64,000 nucleotides of DNA, from the NCBI GenBank assembly GCA_966112615.1, contig CBHWDO010000018.1, positions 1 through 64,000 on the forward strand, given 5' to 3'. Source of the DNA: Flavitalea sp966112615. GTDB taxonomy: Bacteria > Bacteroidota > Bacteroidia > Chitinophagales > Chitinophagaceae. Within the stretch, counting starts at the first letter, position 1, and every line of letters starts with the position of its first letter. This document shows, in pieces, positions 36,756 to 46,558 of the stretch. Under the pieces are notes generated by a model, which saw nothing but the letters and a program-made list of their open reading frames with translations, was not told where the DNA came from and ran no database searches. A program made the translations under genes and the position numbers.

Positions 36756-37297
36756 GAAAAGAAATACGAGAAGCGAACAAGGATTTTCCGGGACAGGTGC
36801 TCCAGGGTGAAGGAGGTGGCGTGATTACTTCAACCTTCCAGGACATCATGAACTGGGCGCGTTCAAACTCATTATGGCCTCTAACCTTTGCCACCAGCTG
36901 CTGCGGGATCGAAATGATGAGCGTAGCTTCTGCCAAGTACGATTTTTCAAGATTTGGTTTTGAAGTGGCAAGAGCTACGCCGCGGCAGGCCGATGTTATC
37001 ATCATTGCAGGAACCATTGTCAATAAAATGGCACCGGTACTGAAAAGATTATACGACCAGATGCCGGATCCGAAATACGTTATTGCCATGGGCGCCTGTG
37101 CGATCAGCGGAGGTCCGTTCTTCTACAATACTTATTCAGTTGTAAAAGGAGCAGATCACGTGATACCGGTTGATGTTTACATACCGGGTTGCCCTCCACG
37201 ACCAGAAGCATTGCTGCATGCATTGATCGCTTTGCAGGAAAAGATCAAGATGGGATACACCAGGGAGCAGATCAGGAATGAAAAACTTGCATCATGA
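36746..37297 (+). CDS. nuoB: Complex I subunit NuoB (cluster N2)
   Basis: A 183-residue soluble subunit. The N2 ligands are visible: the Cys pair in ATSCCGIEMM, the Cys in MGACAISGG and the Cys in IPGCPPRPEALLHAL. N2 passes electrons to quinone. It overlaps nuoC by 4 bp (ATGA type), showing translational coupling. Confidence 0.97.
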   Translation: MDVRKEIREANKDFPGQVLQGEGGGVITSTFQDIMNWARSNSLWPLTFATSCCGIEMMSVASAKYDFSRFGFEVARATPRQADVIIIAGTIVNKMAPVLKRLYDQMPDPKYVIAMGACAISGGPFFYNTYSVVKGADHVIPVDVYIPGCPPRPEALLHALIALQEKIKMGYTREQIRNEKLAS

Positions 37298-37746
37298 CAA
37301 ACGAAGCAATCAAACAACAGGTCAGTACCATCCTTTCATCTGCAACATTTGATGAAAGCGGAGAATTCCTCAACATACTGATTGATGCTGAAGACCTGCG
37401 TGTACTCATGACCCTCTTGAAAAACGGATCAGGAAAATTTGATTACCTGTTTTGCCTGACCTGTATCGACTGGAATACTCATTTCACAATGGTATATCAT
37501 CTCACTTCAACTACACACCGAAATACGATTGTGGTAAAGGCAAAGGTCGACCGGAATGATCCTGTGATCGAAACCGTATCCAATCTCTGGCGCACAGCAG
37601 AGTTTCATGAAAGAGAAGTGTATGATCTGTTTGGTGTAAAATTCAGTCACCATCCTGATCTGCGAAGATTGATACTTACAGATGACTGGGAAGGATATCC
37701 TCTCAGAAAGGATTATGATGATCCGGTAAATATGATAAAACTCTGA
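37294..37746 (+). CDS. nuoC: Complex I subunit NuoC (30 kDa)
   Basis: A 150-residue subunit ending in the signature EREVYDLFGVKFSHHPDLRR followed by DWEGYPLRKDY. It stabilises NuoD and NuoB in the quinone module. It is separate from nuoD here, whereas many Bacteroides have a fused nuoCD. Confidence 0.95.
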   Translation: MTNEAIKQQVSTILSSATFDESGEFLNILIDAEDLRVLMTLLKNGSGKFDYLFCLTCIDWNTHFTMVYHLTSTTHRNTIVVKAKVDRNDPVIETVSNLWRTAEFHEREVYDLFGVKFSHHPDLRRLILTDDWEGYPLRKDYDDPVNMIKL

Positions 37747-37749
37747 TCT

Positions 37750-38886
37750 ATGTACCAGGAAACAGAAATACTAAACCATACTTCGGGAGCCGATGGCGAG
37801 TCGGACCTTGTGATCAACGTTGGTCCGCAACACCCTGCAACGCATGGAGTGCTGCACCTGGTGATCACACTTAATGGAGAGACCATCAAAAAAGTTGAAC
37901 CGCATCTTGGATATATCCATCGTTCCATCGAAAAAATGTGCGAAAGCCTTACCTACAGGCAATTCATCTATGTAACCAGCAGGATGGACTACCTGTCTGC
38001 ACATATCAATAATCATGCATGTGCCATGACAGTTGAAAAAGCCATGCAGATTGAAGTTCCGCAACGAGCACAATATATAAGAGTGTTACTGGATGAACTT
38101 ACACGCATCGCTTCTCATGAATTATGGTGGGGCGCTATGGCCATGGACCTTGGAGCCTTCACTCCTTTCTTTTATGCATTCCGTGAAAGAGAATTCATCA
38201 ACGAGATCATGGAAGAAACCTGCGGTGCAAGACTTACCATGAATTATATGGTGCCAGGTGGTGTAATGGCAGATGTACATCCTGATTTTGTAAAGAAAGT
38301 AAAACAGTTCATTCAACTTTTTAAAGACCATATCGATGAATATGATGAACTGGTAACAGGTAATATCATCTTTCAAAACAGGATGAAGGGAATTGGATAC
38401 CTGTCGAAAGAAGCTGCCATCTCTTATGGTTGCACAGGTCCGGTTGCCCGGGGAAGCGGGGTAAACTGCGATATCAGGAAACTATATCCTTACGAAGTCT
38501 ATAACCAGGTTGAGTTTGATGAAGTTATCAGAACGGATGGAGATTCCTTCGCAAGATACCAGAACAGGATCGATGAAATGCGTCAATCCATTCGAATCAT
38601 AGAACAATTGATTGATGGAATTCCTGAAGGTGATTTCCAGGCCAAGACCAAAGCAGTGATCAAACTTCCAAAAGGAGAATTCTACACAAGAGTAGAAACT
38701 GCAAGAGGTGAATTGGGTGTGTTCGTGGTAAGTGAAGGCGGAACAACACCCTATCGAATTAAATTCAGATCACCCGGATTTTCAAATCTTTCAGCGCTCG
38801 ATCATATGGTAAGAGGAAGTAAACTCGGTGACCTGATGGCTACCATGGGAACACTTGACCTGGTGATCCCGGATATTGACCGATAA
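37750..38886 (+). CDS. nuoD: Complex I subunit NuoD (49 kDa)
   Basis: A 378-residue subunit related to the NiFe hydrogenase large chain. The quinone-site loop GPQHPATHGVLH is near the N-terminus, followed by YIHRSIEKM and the C-terminal segment GDLMATMGTLDLVIPDIDR. With NuoB it forms the quinone reduction chamber. It starts 3 bp after nuoC. Confidence 0.97.
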   Translation: MYQETEILNHTSGADGESDLVINVGPQHPATHGVLHLVITLNGETIKKVEPHLGYIHRSIEKMCESLTYRQFIYVTSRMDYLSAHINNHACAMTVEKAMQIEVPQRAQYIRVLLDELTRIASHELWWGAMAMDLGAFTPFFYAFREREFINEIMEETCGARLTMNYMVPGGVMADVHPDFVKKVKQFIQLFKDHIDEYDELVTGNIIFQNRMKGIGYLSKEAAISYGCTGPVARGSGVNCDIRKLYPYEVYNQVEFDEVIRTDGDSFARYQNRIDEMRQSIRIIEQLIDGIPEGDFQAKTKAVIKLPKGEFYTRVETARGELGVFVVSEGGTTPYRIKFRSPGFSNLSALDHMVRGSKLGDLMATMGTLDLVIPDIDR

Positions 38887-38897
38887 AATGAAAAACG

Positions 38898-39974
38898 ATG
38901 TTTAGTCTACGCAAAATAACAGGCTCTATACAGGAATGGCTTTCGGCAAATTTCAGCGCTGGCTGGGTATTGATTATTCAAAGTGCCATAGTGATCCTGC
39001 TGGCCATTGCATTATTTGCGGTACTGGGATTGATGCTGGTATGGATGGAAAGAAAAGTAGCTGCGCATATGCAGATCAGGCTTGGACCAAACAGGCTGGG
39101 TCCAATGGGATTATTTCAAACTTCTGCAGATACACTCAAACTTATATTGAAAGAAGGGCTCACACCAGATGGTGCGGATAAATTACTTTTTAATATAGCA
39201 CCTTTTATTGTTATGATCGTGGCCATGCTGCTGCTTGCTCCTATTGCATTTGCAGATGGCATCCAGATCTGGGACATCAACATTGGAGTGTTATACATCT
39301 CAGCTGTTTCCTCTCTTGCTGTAGTGGGAATACTGATCGCAGGATGGGCCAGTAACAATAAATATTCATTACTCGGTGCCATGCGCAGTGGAGCACAGAT
39401 CGTGAGCTATGAACTCAGTGCGGGTTTATCAATCATTGCCATTGTAGTGTTATCGGGTAGTTTGCAGGTTAGCGAGATCATCGAATCACAACGTGATGGA
39501 TGGTGGTTATTCAAAGGACATATTCCGGCCATCATTGCATTCGTGATCTTCATAATTGCAGCAACAGCGGAAACAAACCGCGCACCATTCGACCTGGCAG
39601 AAGCAGAATCGGAACTGACTGCAGGATTTCATACCGAATATTCAGGGATGAAATTCGCCTTGTTTTTCCTTGCAGAATACATCAACATATTTATTGTTTG
39701 CGCCATTGGTGCTACCCTGTTTCTGGGAGGCTGGATGCCGCTACATATCGGCAATTGGGAAGGTTTCAATCATCTGATGGATTATATACCCTCCTCTGTC
39801 TGGTTCTTCGGAAAAACGATCGCACTGATCTTTTTGATCATGTGGTTCAGGTGGACATTCCCAAGATTGAGGGTTGATCAGCTGTTGAATCTTGAATGGA
39901 AATATTTACTGCCGATCAGCCTATTCAATTTATTACTGGTAACACTTATTGCAATTATGAACTGGCACTTTTAA
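38898..39974 (+). CDS. nuoH: Complex I subunit NuoH
   Basis: A 358-residue membrane subunit with eight or more hydrophobic helices. It carries the conserved ERKVAAHMQIRLGPNRLGP loop and the acidic loop RAPFDLAEAESELTAGFHTEYSG, which line the quinone entry channel and the first proton path. The order D-H-I without E, F or G is notable. Confidence 0.96.
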   Translation: MFSLRKITGSIQEWLSANFSAGWVLIIQSAIVILLAIALFAVLGLMLVWMERKVAAHMQIRLGPNRLGPMGLFQTSADTLKLILKEGLTPDGADKLLFNIAPFIVMIVAMLLLAPIAFADGIQIWDINIGVLYISAVSSLAVVGILIAGWASNNKYSLLGAMRSGAQIVSYELSAGLSIIAIVVLSGSLQVSEIIESQRDGWWLFKGHIPAIIAFVIFIIAATAETNRAPFDLAEAESELTAGFHTEYSGMKFALFFLAEYINIFIVCAIGATLFLGGWMPLHIGNWEGFNHLMDYIPSSVWFFGKTIALIFLIMWFRWTFPRLRVDQLLNLEWKYLLPISLFNLLLVTLIAIMNWHF

Positions 39975-39985
39975 AAACAAAGCAG

Positions 39986-40462
39986 ATGTTTATAAAAGAA
40001 TATATATCGGACATTTATCGGGCAACGAAATCCCTGCTCACCGGTATGAAGCAGACTGGTTATTACTTCGTTCATCCCAAAGAGATCATTACTGAACAAT
40101 ATCCAGACAACAGGGATACGCTGAAATTGGCAGAACGATTTCGGGGAGAAGTGATCATGCCGCATGATGAGAACAATGAACATGCCTGCACGGGTTGTAC
40201 TGCCTGCGAACTGGCCTGCCCAAATGCCTCCATCAAGATCATTACCAAATTCGATCTCACCCCTGAAGGCAAAAAGAAAAAAGCACTCGACACATTTGTA
40301 TACCATCTTGAATTATGCACCATGTGCGGATTATGCGCTGAAGCTTGTCCTACCAGTGCTATCAAAATGGGACAAAACTTTGAGCACAGCGTTTTCGACC
40401 GAAGTATGTTAACGAAAAAATTAAACAAGCCGGGATCTAAGATCAGGGAAGGCGTTGAGTAA
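39986..40462 (+). CDS. nuoI: Complex I subunit NuoI (two 4Fe-4S clusters)
   Basis: The start at 39986 (MFIKEYISDIY) is preferred over the longer frame from 39896, whose extra residues overlap the end of nuoH and do not fit the family. The 158-residue protein has two ferredoxin motifs, CTGCTACELACP and CTMCGLCAEACP, for clusters N6a and N6b. With no NuoG present, N6a/N6b are the likely entry point for electrons from ferredoxin. Confidence 0.95.
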   Translation: MFIKEYISDIYRATKSLLTGMKQTGYYFVHPKEIITEQYPDNRDTLKLAERFRGEVIMPHDENNEHACTGCTACELACPNASIKIITKFDLTPEGKKKKALDTFVYHLELCTMCGLCAEACPTSAIKMGQNFEHSVFDRSMLTKKLNKPGSKIREGVE

Positions 40463-40473
40463 AAACAACTGTT

Positions 40474-41070
40474 ATGAGTCCAACACAAATCATATTCTAT
40501 GGGATCTCTGCACTGATTCTTGGTGCAGCTTTACTGGCAGTCACTTCACGGAAGATCTTTCGTTCGGCGATCTGGCTGCTGACTTCACTGATTGGAATTG
40601 CCGCTCTTTATTTCTGGATGAAAGTTGAATTCATTGCAGCAGTGCAGATTGTTGTTTATGTAGGCGGCATCGTTGTCCTGATCATTTTCAGCATATTCCT
40701 AACCCAGGATTCAGGAAAAGAAATGAAAAAGACCTCGGTAAAGCAGGTGATCTTTTCCCTACTTGCCACACTGTTTGGTTTTGGGTTTGTCTACAATATT
40801 ATCGGAACTCATTCCTTCACTCCATCCACTGCAAATTTTGATGTGAAGATGAGTGATATCGGTACACAGATGCTTGATACATCTGATCATGGTTTCATTC
40901 TTCCTTTTGAAGTTGTCAGCATGTTGTTACTGGCAGCCATGATCGGCTGCATTGTGATTGCCATGAAGCTATCCAAACCATCAGGAGAAAAAATAGATGC
41001 TGAAATACCTGTAAGATCCGATCTAAAAATTATTGAACCGCAAATGGCAGAGGAGGTAACACATGAATGA
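40474..41070 (+). CDS. nuoJ: Complex I subunit NuoJ
   Basis: A 198-residue membrane protein of five helices, with the conserved helix FIAAVQIVVYVGGIVVLIIF containing the pi-bulge region of TM3. It links NuoH to the antiporter-like arm. It overlaps nuoK by 8 bp. Confidence 0.94.
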   Translation: MSPTQIIFYGISALILGAALLAVTSRKIFRSAIWLLTSLIGIAALYFWMKVEFIAAVQIVVYVGGIVVLIIFSIFLTQDSGKEMKKTSVKQVIFSLLATLFGFGFVYNIIGTHSFTPSTANFDVKMSDIGTQMLDTSDHGFILPFEVVSMLLLAAMIGCIVIAMKLSKPSGEKIDAEIPVRSDLKIIEPQMAEEVTHE

Positions 41071-41377
41071 GATCCCATTAACGCATATCCTGTTTGTGAG
41101 TACAGCACTGTTCTTCATTGGCATGTATGGATTGTTTACGAGAAGAAATATGATCACCATGCTGATGTCGGTTGAACTCTTACTCAACAGCATTAACATC
41201 AATTTCGTTGCATTTAATAAGTACCTGTATCCGGGCAAGCTCGACGGAATTTTCTTTACCATCTTCATCATTACGATCGCTGCCGCAGAAGCTGCAGTAG
41301 CCATTGCGATCATCATCAATTTGTATAGAAGTCATAAGTCGATCGATGTTGAAGACACCACAGAACTTAAATGGTAA
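41063..41377 (+). CDS. nuoK: Complex I subunit NuoK
   Basis: A 104-residue membrane protein with three helices and the two buried acids of the family (MSVELLLNSININF and AAAEAAVAIAIIIN). It is a proton-path subunit. The 3' end overlaps the first possible nuoL ATG. Confidence 0.95.
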   Translation: MNEIPLTHILFVSTALFFIGMYGLFTRRNMITMLMSVELLLNSININFVAFNKYLYPGKLDGIFFTIFIITIAAAEAAVAIAIIINLYRSHKSIDVEDTTELKW

Positions 41378-43296
41378 TCACTATGAACTACTCATTAAAC
41401 TTATTAATAATTGTCCTGCTTCCATTCGTGGCATTTTTGTTGCTGGGAATATTTGGAAGAAAATACTTTAAGCGCTCTGCGGGAATCATTGGAACATTTT
41501 TCTTACTAACCTCCACAATAGTTTCCATTGTCACCGCAGGCGCTTATTTTCTTAATGATGGCCTTGCAAACGGTGCTTACCAGAAGATCATTCCTTTCAA
41601 TTTTACATGGCTTGAATTCACTTCGAATATCTCGATTGATATGGGTGCGATCCTCGATCCTGTATCAGTGATGATGCTGGTAGTCGTAACTTTCATTTCA
41701 CTTATGGTCCATGTCTTCAGCCTGGGCTATATGAAAGGTGAGGAAAGATTTTCCACATACTATGCCTTTCTTGGATTGTTCACTTTCTCCATGTTAGGAT
41801 TGGTACTAAGTTCAAATATTTTCCAGATCTATATTTTCTGGGAACTGGTGGGCGTTTCATCTTATTTACTGATAGGTTTTTATTTTGAAAAACCTTCTGC
41901 CGTTGCCGCAGCTAAAAAAGCATTCATCGTTACAAGGTTTGCTGACCTTGGATTTTTGATAGGTATTTTAATTCTGGGATTTTATGGAGGTACCATGGAT
42001 TTTGGTTTACTGATCGAAAGAGTCACAACAAACACTTCCACAGAATATTACGCTATCACCACTGCCTCTTTCATGGGAATTTCCGCACTGACATGGGGTC
42101 TTTCATTGATATTCGTTGGAGGTGCAGGAAAATCAGCCATGTTCCCGCTTCACATCTGGTTACCTGATGCCATGGAAGGTCCTACACCGGTTTCAGCGCT
42201 GATCCATGCAGCAACGATGGTGGTAGCAGGAGTATATTTAGTAGCAAGATTGTATCCTGTTTTTAATATGGACGCGGCGGTTATGAAGTTGATCTTATGG
42301 GTAGGAATTAGTTCAGCGCTTATTGCAGCATTGATCGCCTGTACACAAACAGATATTAAAAAGGTCCTGGCCTATTCCACCATGAGCCAGATCGGGTTCA
42401 TGATGTTTTCAATGGGTCTGTCCCCTGAGGGCTATACAGGTTCATTGTTTCATTTATTTACCCACGCATTCTTCAAATCATTATTATTCCTTGGTGCTGG
42501 TGCCGTGATCCATATGGTGCACAGCAATGAGATGAAAAATATGGGAGGGCTAAAAAAGCTGATGCCCATCACGCACCTGGCTTTTTTGGTAGCCTGTTTA
42601 TCCATAGCAGGCATCCCTCCTTTTTCAGGATTTTTCAGCAAGGAAGAAATTTTACTTGCTGCATATGAATCGAATAAAGCTGTGTTTTATATCGGATTGT
42701 TTACAGCAGGGCTTACTGCATTTTATATGTTCAGGTTATACTTTTCGATCTTTTGGAATAAAGAACCACATCTTCACGGAGAACACCATAGCGAAGGCAC
42801 TGTGTCGATGAAACTGCCCCTGATAATTTTAACAGCATTATCTGCCGGCGCTGGTTTCATACCCTTTTCAGCATTTGTAACCAGTGATGGAGTTCTTGTT
42901 GCACCGCAATTACATATTGGATTTTCGATAGCACCCGTAATCATTTCATTGATCGCCATTTTCATTGCAGCATCATTCTTCAAGAATGAAAGCAAGCGAC
43001 CCACAAGGTTTGCGGCAGCCATGGGAGGTTTATACAAGATCACGAAACATAAATTTTATGTGGATGAGATCTATTTATTCATCACAAAAAAAATTGTGTT
43101 CCCATATATCGGAAGACCTGCTGCGTGGATCGACAAACATATTGTTGATGGATTCATGAACCTGGTAGCAAGCACAACCGCCACAGTTTCCGTTTCGATC
43201 AAGGGTTTACAATCAGGACGTGTTCAATATTATGCTATCCTGTTTTTCGGAGGCATGATCGGGTTGGCTGTTCTATTTATTTATATCTGGAAATAA
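41371..43296 (+). CDS. nuoL: Complex I subunit NuoL (antiporter-like)
   Basis: A 641-residue, about 16-helix Mrp-antiporter-like subunit of normal length. It carries the TM5 Glu in FWELVGVSSYLLIGF, the conserved Lys/His region GKSAMFPLHIWLPDAMEGPTP and HAATMVVAGVYL, and a long C-terminal extension that forms the lateral helix. The start overlaps nuoK; an ATG at 41383 (MNYSLN) is an equal choice. Confidence 0.96.
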   Translation: MVITMNYSLNLLIIVLLPFVAFLLLGIFGRKYFKRSAGIIGTFFLLTSTIVSIVTAGAYFLNDGLANGAYQKIIPFNFTWLEFTSNISIDMGAILDPVSVMMLVVVTFISLMVHVFSLGYMKGEERFSTYYAFLGLFTFSMLGLVLSSNIFQIYIFWELVGVSSYLLIGFYFEKPSAVAAAKKAFIVTRFADLGFLIGILILGFYGGTMDFGLLIERVTTNTSTEYYAITTASFMGISALTWGLSLIFVGGAGKSAMFPLHIWLPDAMEGPTPVSALIHAATMVVAGVYLVARLYPVFNMDAAVMKLILWVGISSALIAALIACTQTDIKKVLAYSTMSQIGFMMFSMGLSPEGYTGSLFHLFTHAFFKSLLFLGAGAVIHMVHSNEMKNMGGLKKLMPITHLAFLVACLSIAGIPPFSGFFSKEEILLAAYESNKAVFYIGLFTAGLTAFYMFRLYFSIFWNKEPHLHGEHHSEGTVSMKLPLIILTALSAGAGFIPFSAFVTSDGVLVAPQLHIGFSIAPVIISLIAIFIAASFFKNESKRPTRFAAAMGGLYKITKHKFYVDEIYLFITKKIVFPYIGRPAAWIDKHIVDGFMNLVASTTATVSVSIKGLQSGRVQYYAILFFGGMIGLAVLFIYIWK

Positions 43297-43302
43297 TATT
43301 TT

Positions 43303-44790
43303 ATGAACCTTTCCCTTCTCATATTGATCCCACTTGTTACTGCAATTGTCATCCTGTTCAGCAAAGGTTTGCACAGGGTTCGAACAATCGCACTGACTGG
43401 CTCCGTTCTCCAGCTTGCAGCGGGATTGTACCTGCTGTCAAGTTATATTATGGAAAGAAAAGCAGGCAATCCTGCACAAATGCTTTTCGAATACAATGCT
43501 ACCTGGTTTCCTGCGATCCATATCAATTATCATGTTGGAGTGGATGGAATATCCATTGCCATGATATTATTGACTGCGGTGGTTGTTCTGGCCGGTGTGT
43601 TGGTTAGCTGGACCACCGAAAAAATGAGTCGTGAATTCTTTTTCCTGCTGATGCTGCTGAGCGTTGGTGCTTATGGCTTCTTTATTTCACTTGATTTGTT
43701 CACCTTATTTTTCTTCCTTGAAATGGCCGTTCTGCCTAAGTTCTTATTGATCGGTATCTGGGGAAGCGGTAAGAAAGAATACAGTGCCATGAAACTTGTG
43801 CTAATGCTCACTGCGGGCACAGCACTGATCTTTGTTGGACTTGCAGGATTGTATTGCAACACCGGAACTTTTGATATCATCGCGATATCCGACATGAATG
43901 TCGATACCAAAGTGCAGCAATTCTTTTTCCCGTTTGCTTTTGTAGGCTTCGGCATTTTCACTGCACTGTTTCCATTTCATACCTGGGTTCCTGATGGACA
44001 CTCTTCAGCGCCCACAGCAGCATCCATGTTTCTTGCAGGCATCTCCATGAAACTCGGTGGATATGGATGTTTGAGAGTGGCCACTTTTTTAATGCCAGAC
44101 GCAGCGCAGAGTTATTCATGGATCATCATTATCCTTTCAACTATTGCCATTCTGTATGGTGCATTTGCTACCATGATGCAGAAGGATCTCAAATATATCA
44201 ATGCCTATTCATCAGTTAGTCACTGTGGTTTTGTTTTACTTGGAATTGGCATGCTGACCCGCACATCGATCAATGGAGCAGTGGTACAAATGGTTTCACA
44301 TGGCTTGATGACAGCCCTCTTCTTCGCTGCAATTGGAATGATCTATAGCCGGACACATACACGTGAAGTGGAAAAACTGGGAGGTTTGTTGAAAGTTACT
44401 CCGTTTATCTCAAGCGTTTTTGTACTGGCTGGTTTGGCTTCATTGGGCTTACCCGGTTTGAGCGGATTTGTTGCGGAGATGACCATTTTTATGGGAGGAT
44501 GGCAAAACCCTGACAAGCTATACCGAATCGCTACCATCCTTGCCTGTGCATCCATAGTTGTGACAGCAGTATACATTTTAAGAGCTGCTGGTAAAACAGT
44601 CATGGGGCCGCTGCAACAGGAGTTCAGCGGATTGAAAGACGCCAGCTGGAATGAAAAACTTGCAGCCGGATTATTGATCACAGGAATCGTCCTGATTGGT
44701 ACTGCACCTTTTCTTTTTAATCAACTAATTAATCCCGACACCCAGCTCATCATGAATAAAGTGCTTGGAGTGATCACAATAAATGATTAA
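43303..44790 (+). CDS. nuoM: Complex I subunit NuoM (antiporter-like)
   Basis: A 495-residue membrane subunit with about 14 helices. Motifs include FFFLEMAVLPKFLLIGIWG (TM5 Glu), FPFHTWVPDGHSSAPTAASMFLAG and YSSVSHCGFVLLGIG. It pumps protons in the distal arm. It starts 6 bp after nuoL. Confidence 0.96.
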   Translation: MNLSLLILIPLVTAIVILFSKGLHRVRTIALTGSVLQLAAGLYLLSSYIMERKAGNPAQMLFEYNATWFPAIHINYHVGVDGISIAMILLTAVVVLAGVLVSWTTEKMSREFFFLLMLLSVGAYGFFISLDLFTLFFFLEMAVLPKFLLIGIWGSGKKEYSAMKLVLMLTAGTALIFVGLAGLYCNTGTFDIIAISDMNVDTKVQQFFFPFAFVGFGIFTALFPFHTWVPDGHSSAPTAASMFLAGISMKLGGYGCLRVATFLMPDAAQSYSWIIIILSTIAILYGAFATMMQKDLKYINAYSSVSHCGFVLLGIGMLTRTSINGAVVQMVSHGLMTALFFAAIGMIYSRTHTREVEKLGGLLKVTPFISSVFVLAGLASLGLPGLSGFVAEMTIFMGGWQNPDKLYRIATILACASIVVTAVYILRAAGKTVMGPLQQEFSGLKDASWNEKLAAGLLITGIVLIGTAPFLFNQLINPDTQLIMNKVLGVITIND

Positions 44791-44793
44791 GTC

Positions 44794-46203
44794 ATGGTTA
44801 CTGAAATGCTTTTATTAATGAAACAGGAGATCACCCTGGTGCTGATCATCTTCATCATACTGATCTTAAAACTTGGCAAAGACAGATCGAATGAAAGTTA
44901 TATGAAGATTGTTAACGTACTCCTTGTTATCAATCTTGCCGCGGGTTTTATAGGATCCGCTTCGGGCATGTTGTTCAATGAAATGTTCAGAACATCTCCC
45001 TTAATGATTTTGGAGAAAAATATTCTGAACCTTGCCATGCTGATCATTTCCATGCAATCATACAATTGGCTCAGGACACATCAACATGTACCGGAATTTT
45101 ATGTTCTCCTGTTGTCTACCATGCTTGGTATGTTCTTCATGATCTCTTCCGGAAACCTATTGATGTTTTATCTGGGATTGGAGCTATCCACCATTCCACT
45201 GGCAGCTGCTGCAAATTTTGATCTTACGAAAAGAAAATCAGGTGAAGCTGCTATGAAGCTGATCTTTTCATCTGCATTTGCCTCATCCCTGTTGCTGTTT
45301 GGTATTTCATTGATCTATGGAACCACTGGAACTCTAACATTTTCGGCCATCCCTGCACAACTTAATGGAAGCACTATACAGATTCTTGCATTCATTATGA
45401 TCTTATCAGGGTTTGCGTTTAAGATCTCTGTGGCCCCATTTCACTTGTGGACAGCAGACGTATATGAAGGTGCTCCTGTAGCAGTCACTTCATTTTTATC
45501 TGTTGTTTCAAAAGGCGCGGTCATCTTTGTATTTGTATCGGTCTTATACACAGTGTTCAAACCTTTATCTGGTGCATGGTACAATATGTTGTTCCTACTT
45601 TCCCTGCTGACCATCATTATAGGAAACCTGTTTGCGATCAGGCAGGATAACTTCAAACGTTTCCTTGCATTTTCTTCGATCGCACAGGTGGGATTTATTT
45701 TAGTAGGTATTAGTGGAAGTTCACAGGATGGTAGTGCTTCCGTGATCTATTTTGTATTGATCTATGTATTCTCAAACCTTGCTGCGTTTGGAGTGATATC
45801 CTTCGTGAGCTCAGTAACCGGAAAAGAATCAATCAGTGACTATAAAGGATTCTATCGTTCAAATCCAGTACTGTCCTGGATCCTGACCATTGCGTTGTTT
45901 TCACTCGCAGGTGTCCCTCCTACTGCCGGATTCTTCGGAAAATTCTTCCTCTTATTTGCAGGAGCAGGAAAAGGTAATTTCTTATTCATCACACTGGCAG
46001 CATTGAATATCATCATTTCATTTTATTACTACCTGAGAATAGTAAAACTGATGTTCATGGATGAAAGCACTGCACCTATGGAAAGATTGACATTACCACT
46101 TATGCCAAAATTATCACTGTACCTGTGTATGATCGGAGTGCTAACCGTAGCATTTATTCCGTACATCTACAATTATATCAGCGAACTCGCGATCACCATG
46201 TAA
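44794..46203 (+). CDS. nuoN: Complex I subunit NuoN (antiporter-like)
   Basis: A 469-residue membrane subunit with about 14 helices. It contains FYLGLELSTIPLAA (TM5 Glu), SVAPFHLWTADVYEGAPVAV and AFSSIAQVGFILVGIS. It is the last recognised complex I gene, starting 3 bp after nuoM and followed 10 bp later by a small unknown gene. Confidence 0.96.
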   Translation: MVTEMLLLMKQEITLVLIIFIILILKLGKDRSNESYMKIVNVLLVINLAAGFIGSASGMLFNEMFRTSPLMILEKNILNLAMLIISMQSYNWLRTHQHVPEFYVLLLSTMLGMFFMISSGNLLMFYLGLELSTIPLAAAANFDLTKRKSGEAAMKLIFSSAFASSLLLFGISLIYGTTGTLTFSAIPAQLNGSTIQILAFIMILSGFAFKISVAPFHLWTADVYEGAPVAVTSFLSVVSKGAVIFVFVSVLYTVFKPLSGAWYNMLFLLSLLTIIIGNLFAIRQDNFKRFLAFSSIAQVGFILVGISGSSQDGSASVIYFVLIYVFSNLAAFGVISFVSSVTGKESISDYKGFYRSNPVLSWILTIALFSLAGVPPTAGFFGKFFLLFAGAGKGNFLFITLAALNIIISFYYYLRIVKLMFMDESTAPMERLTLPLMPKLSLYLCMIGVLTVAFIPYIYNYISELAITM

Positions 46204-46213
46204 AATACTTTGT

Positions 46214-46558
46214 ATGGCAATCAATAAGAATCATGAATTTGAAGAACTGGACGGTGTGAAATGCGCTATTGTGGAGAAAAACTGCTCACCGGAAAGGGTT
46301 GAGTTTTTGAAAGGCCTTCTTGAATGGAATAACTATACGGTGGTGGTAGTGGCTAGTCCGCCTCCCAAAGTAGCACCTGATCCAGCCATTGAAATTCCTT
46401 CAACATTTACTGTTGGAGTAACCAACCTGATGTTTAATCCTATCAATGCGATCTTTGGAAGATTACTGAAAACCCAAGCCGGACAAGTGGTTACGCCGGC
46501 ATACTGGAAGCAGGAGAATATGATGATTGATGAGGAAAACCCCTATTTCGTGAGGTAG
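46214..46558 (+). CDS. Small uncharacterised protein closing the nuo operon
   Basis: A 114-residue soluble protein with no signal or membrane segment. I do not recognise the family. The N-terminal part (EELDGVKCAIVEKNCSPERVEFLKGLLEWNNYTVVVV) reads like a beta-alpha-beta unit with two Cys. It is followed by a Pro-rich linker (SPPPKVAPDPA) and a C-terminal block (FTVGVTNLMFNPINAIFGRLL) ending in YWKQE. It lies 10 bp after nuoN, so it is co-transcribed. There is no iron-sulfur motif, so it does not replace NuoEFG, but it could be an assembly or regulatory factor. Confidence 0.8.
   Translation: MAINKNHEFEELDGVKCAIVEKNCSPERVEFLKGLLEWNNYTVVVVASPPPKVAPDPAIEIPSTFTVGVTNLMFNPINAIFGRLLKTQAGQVVTPAYWKQENMMIDEENPYFVR

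Noticed and set aside
39896..39985. N-terminal extension of nuoI starting MEIFTAD
   Set aside because: It overlaps the last 79 bases of nuoH in another frame and has no similarity to NuoI; the ATG at 39986 gives the normal length.
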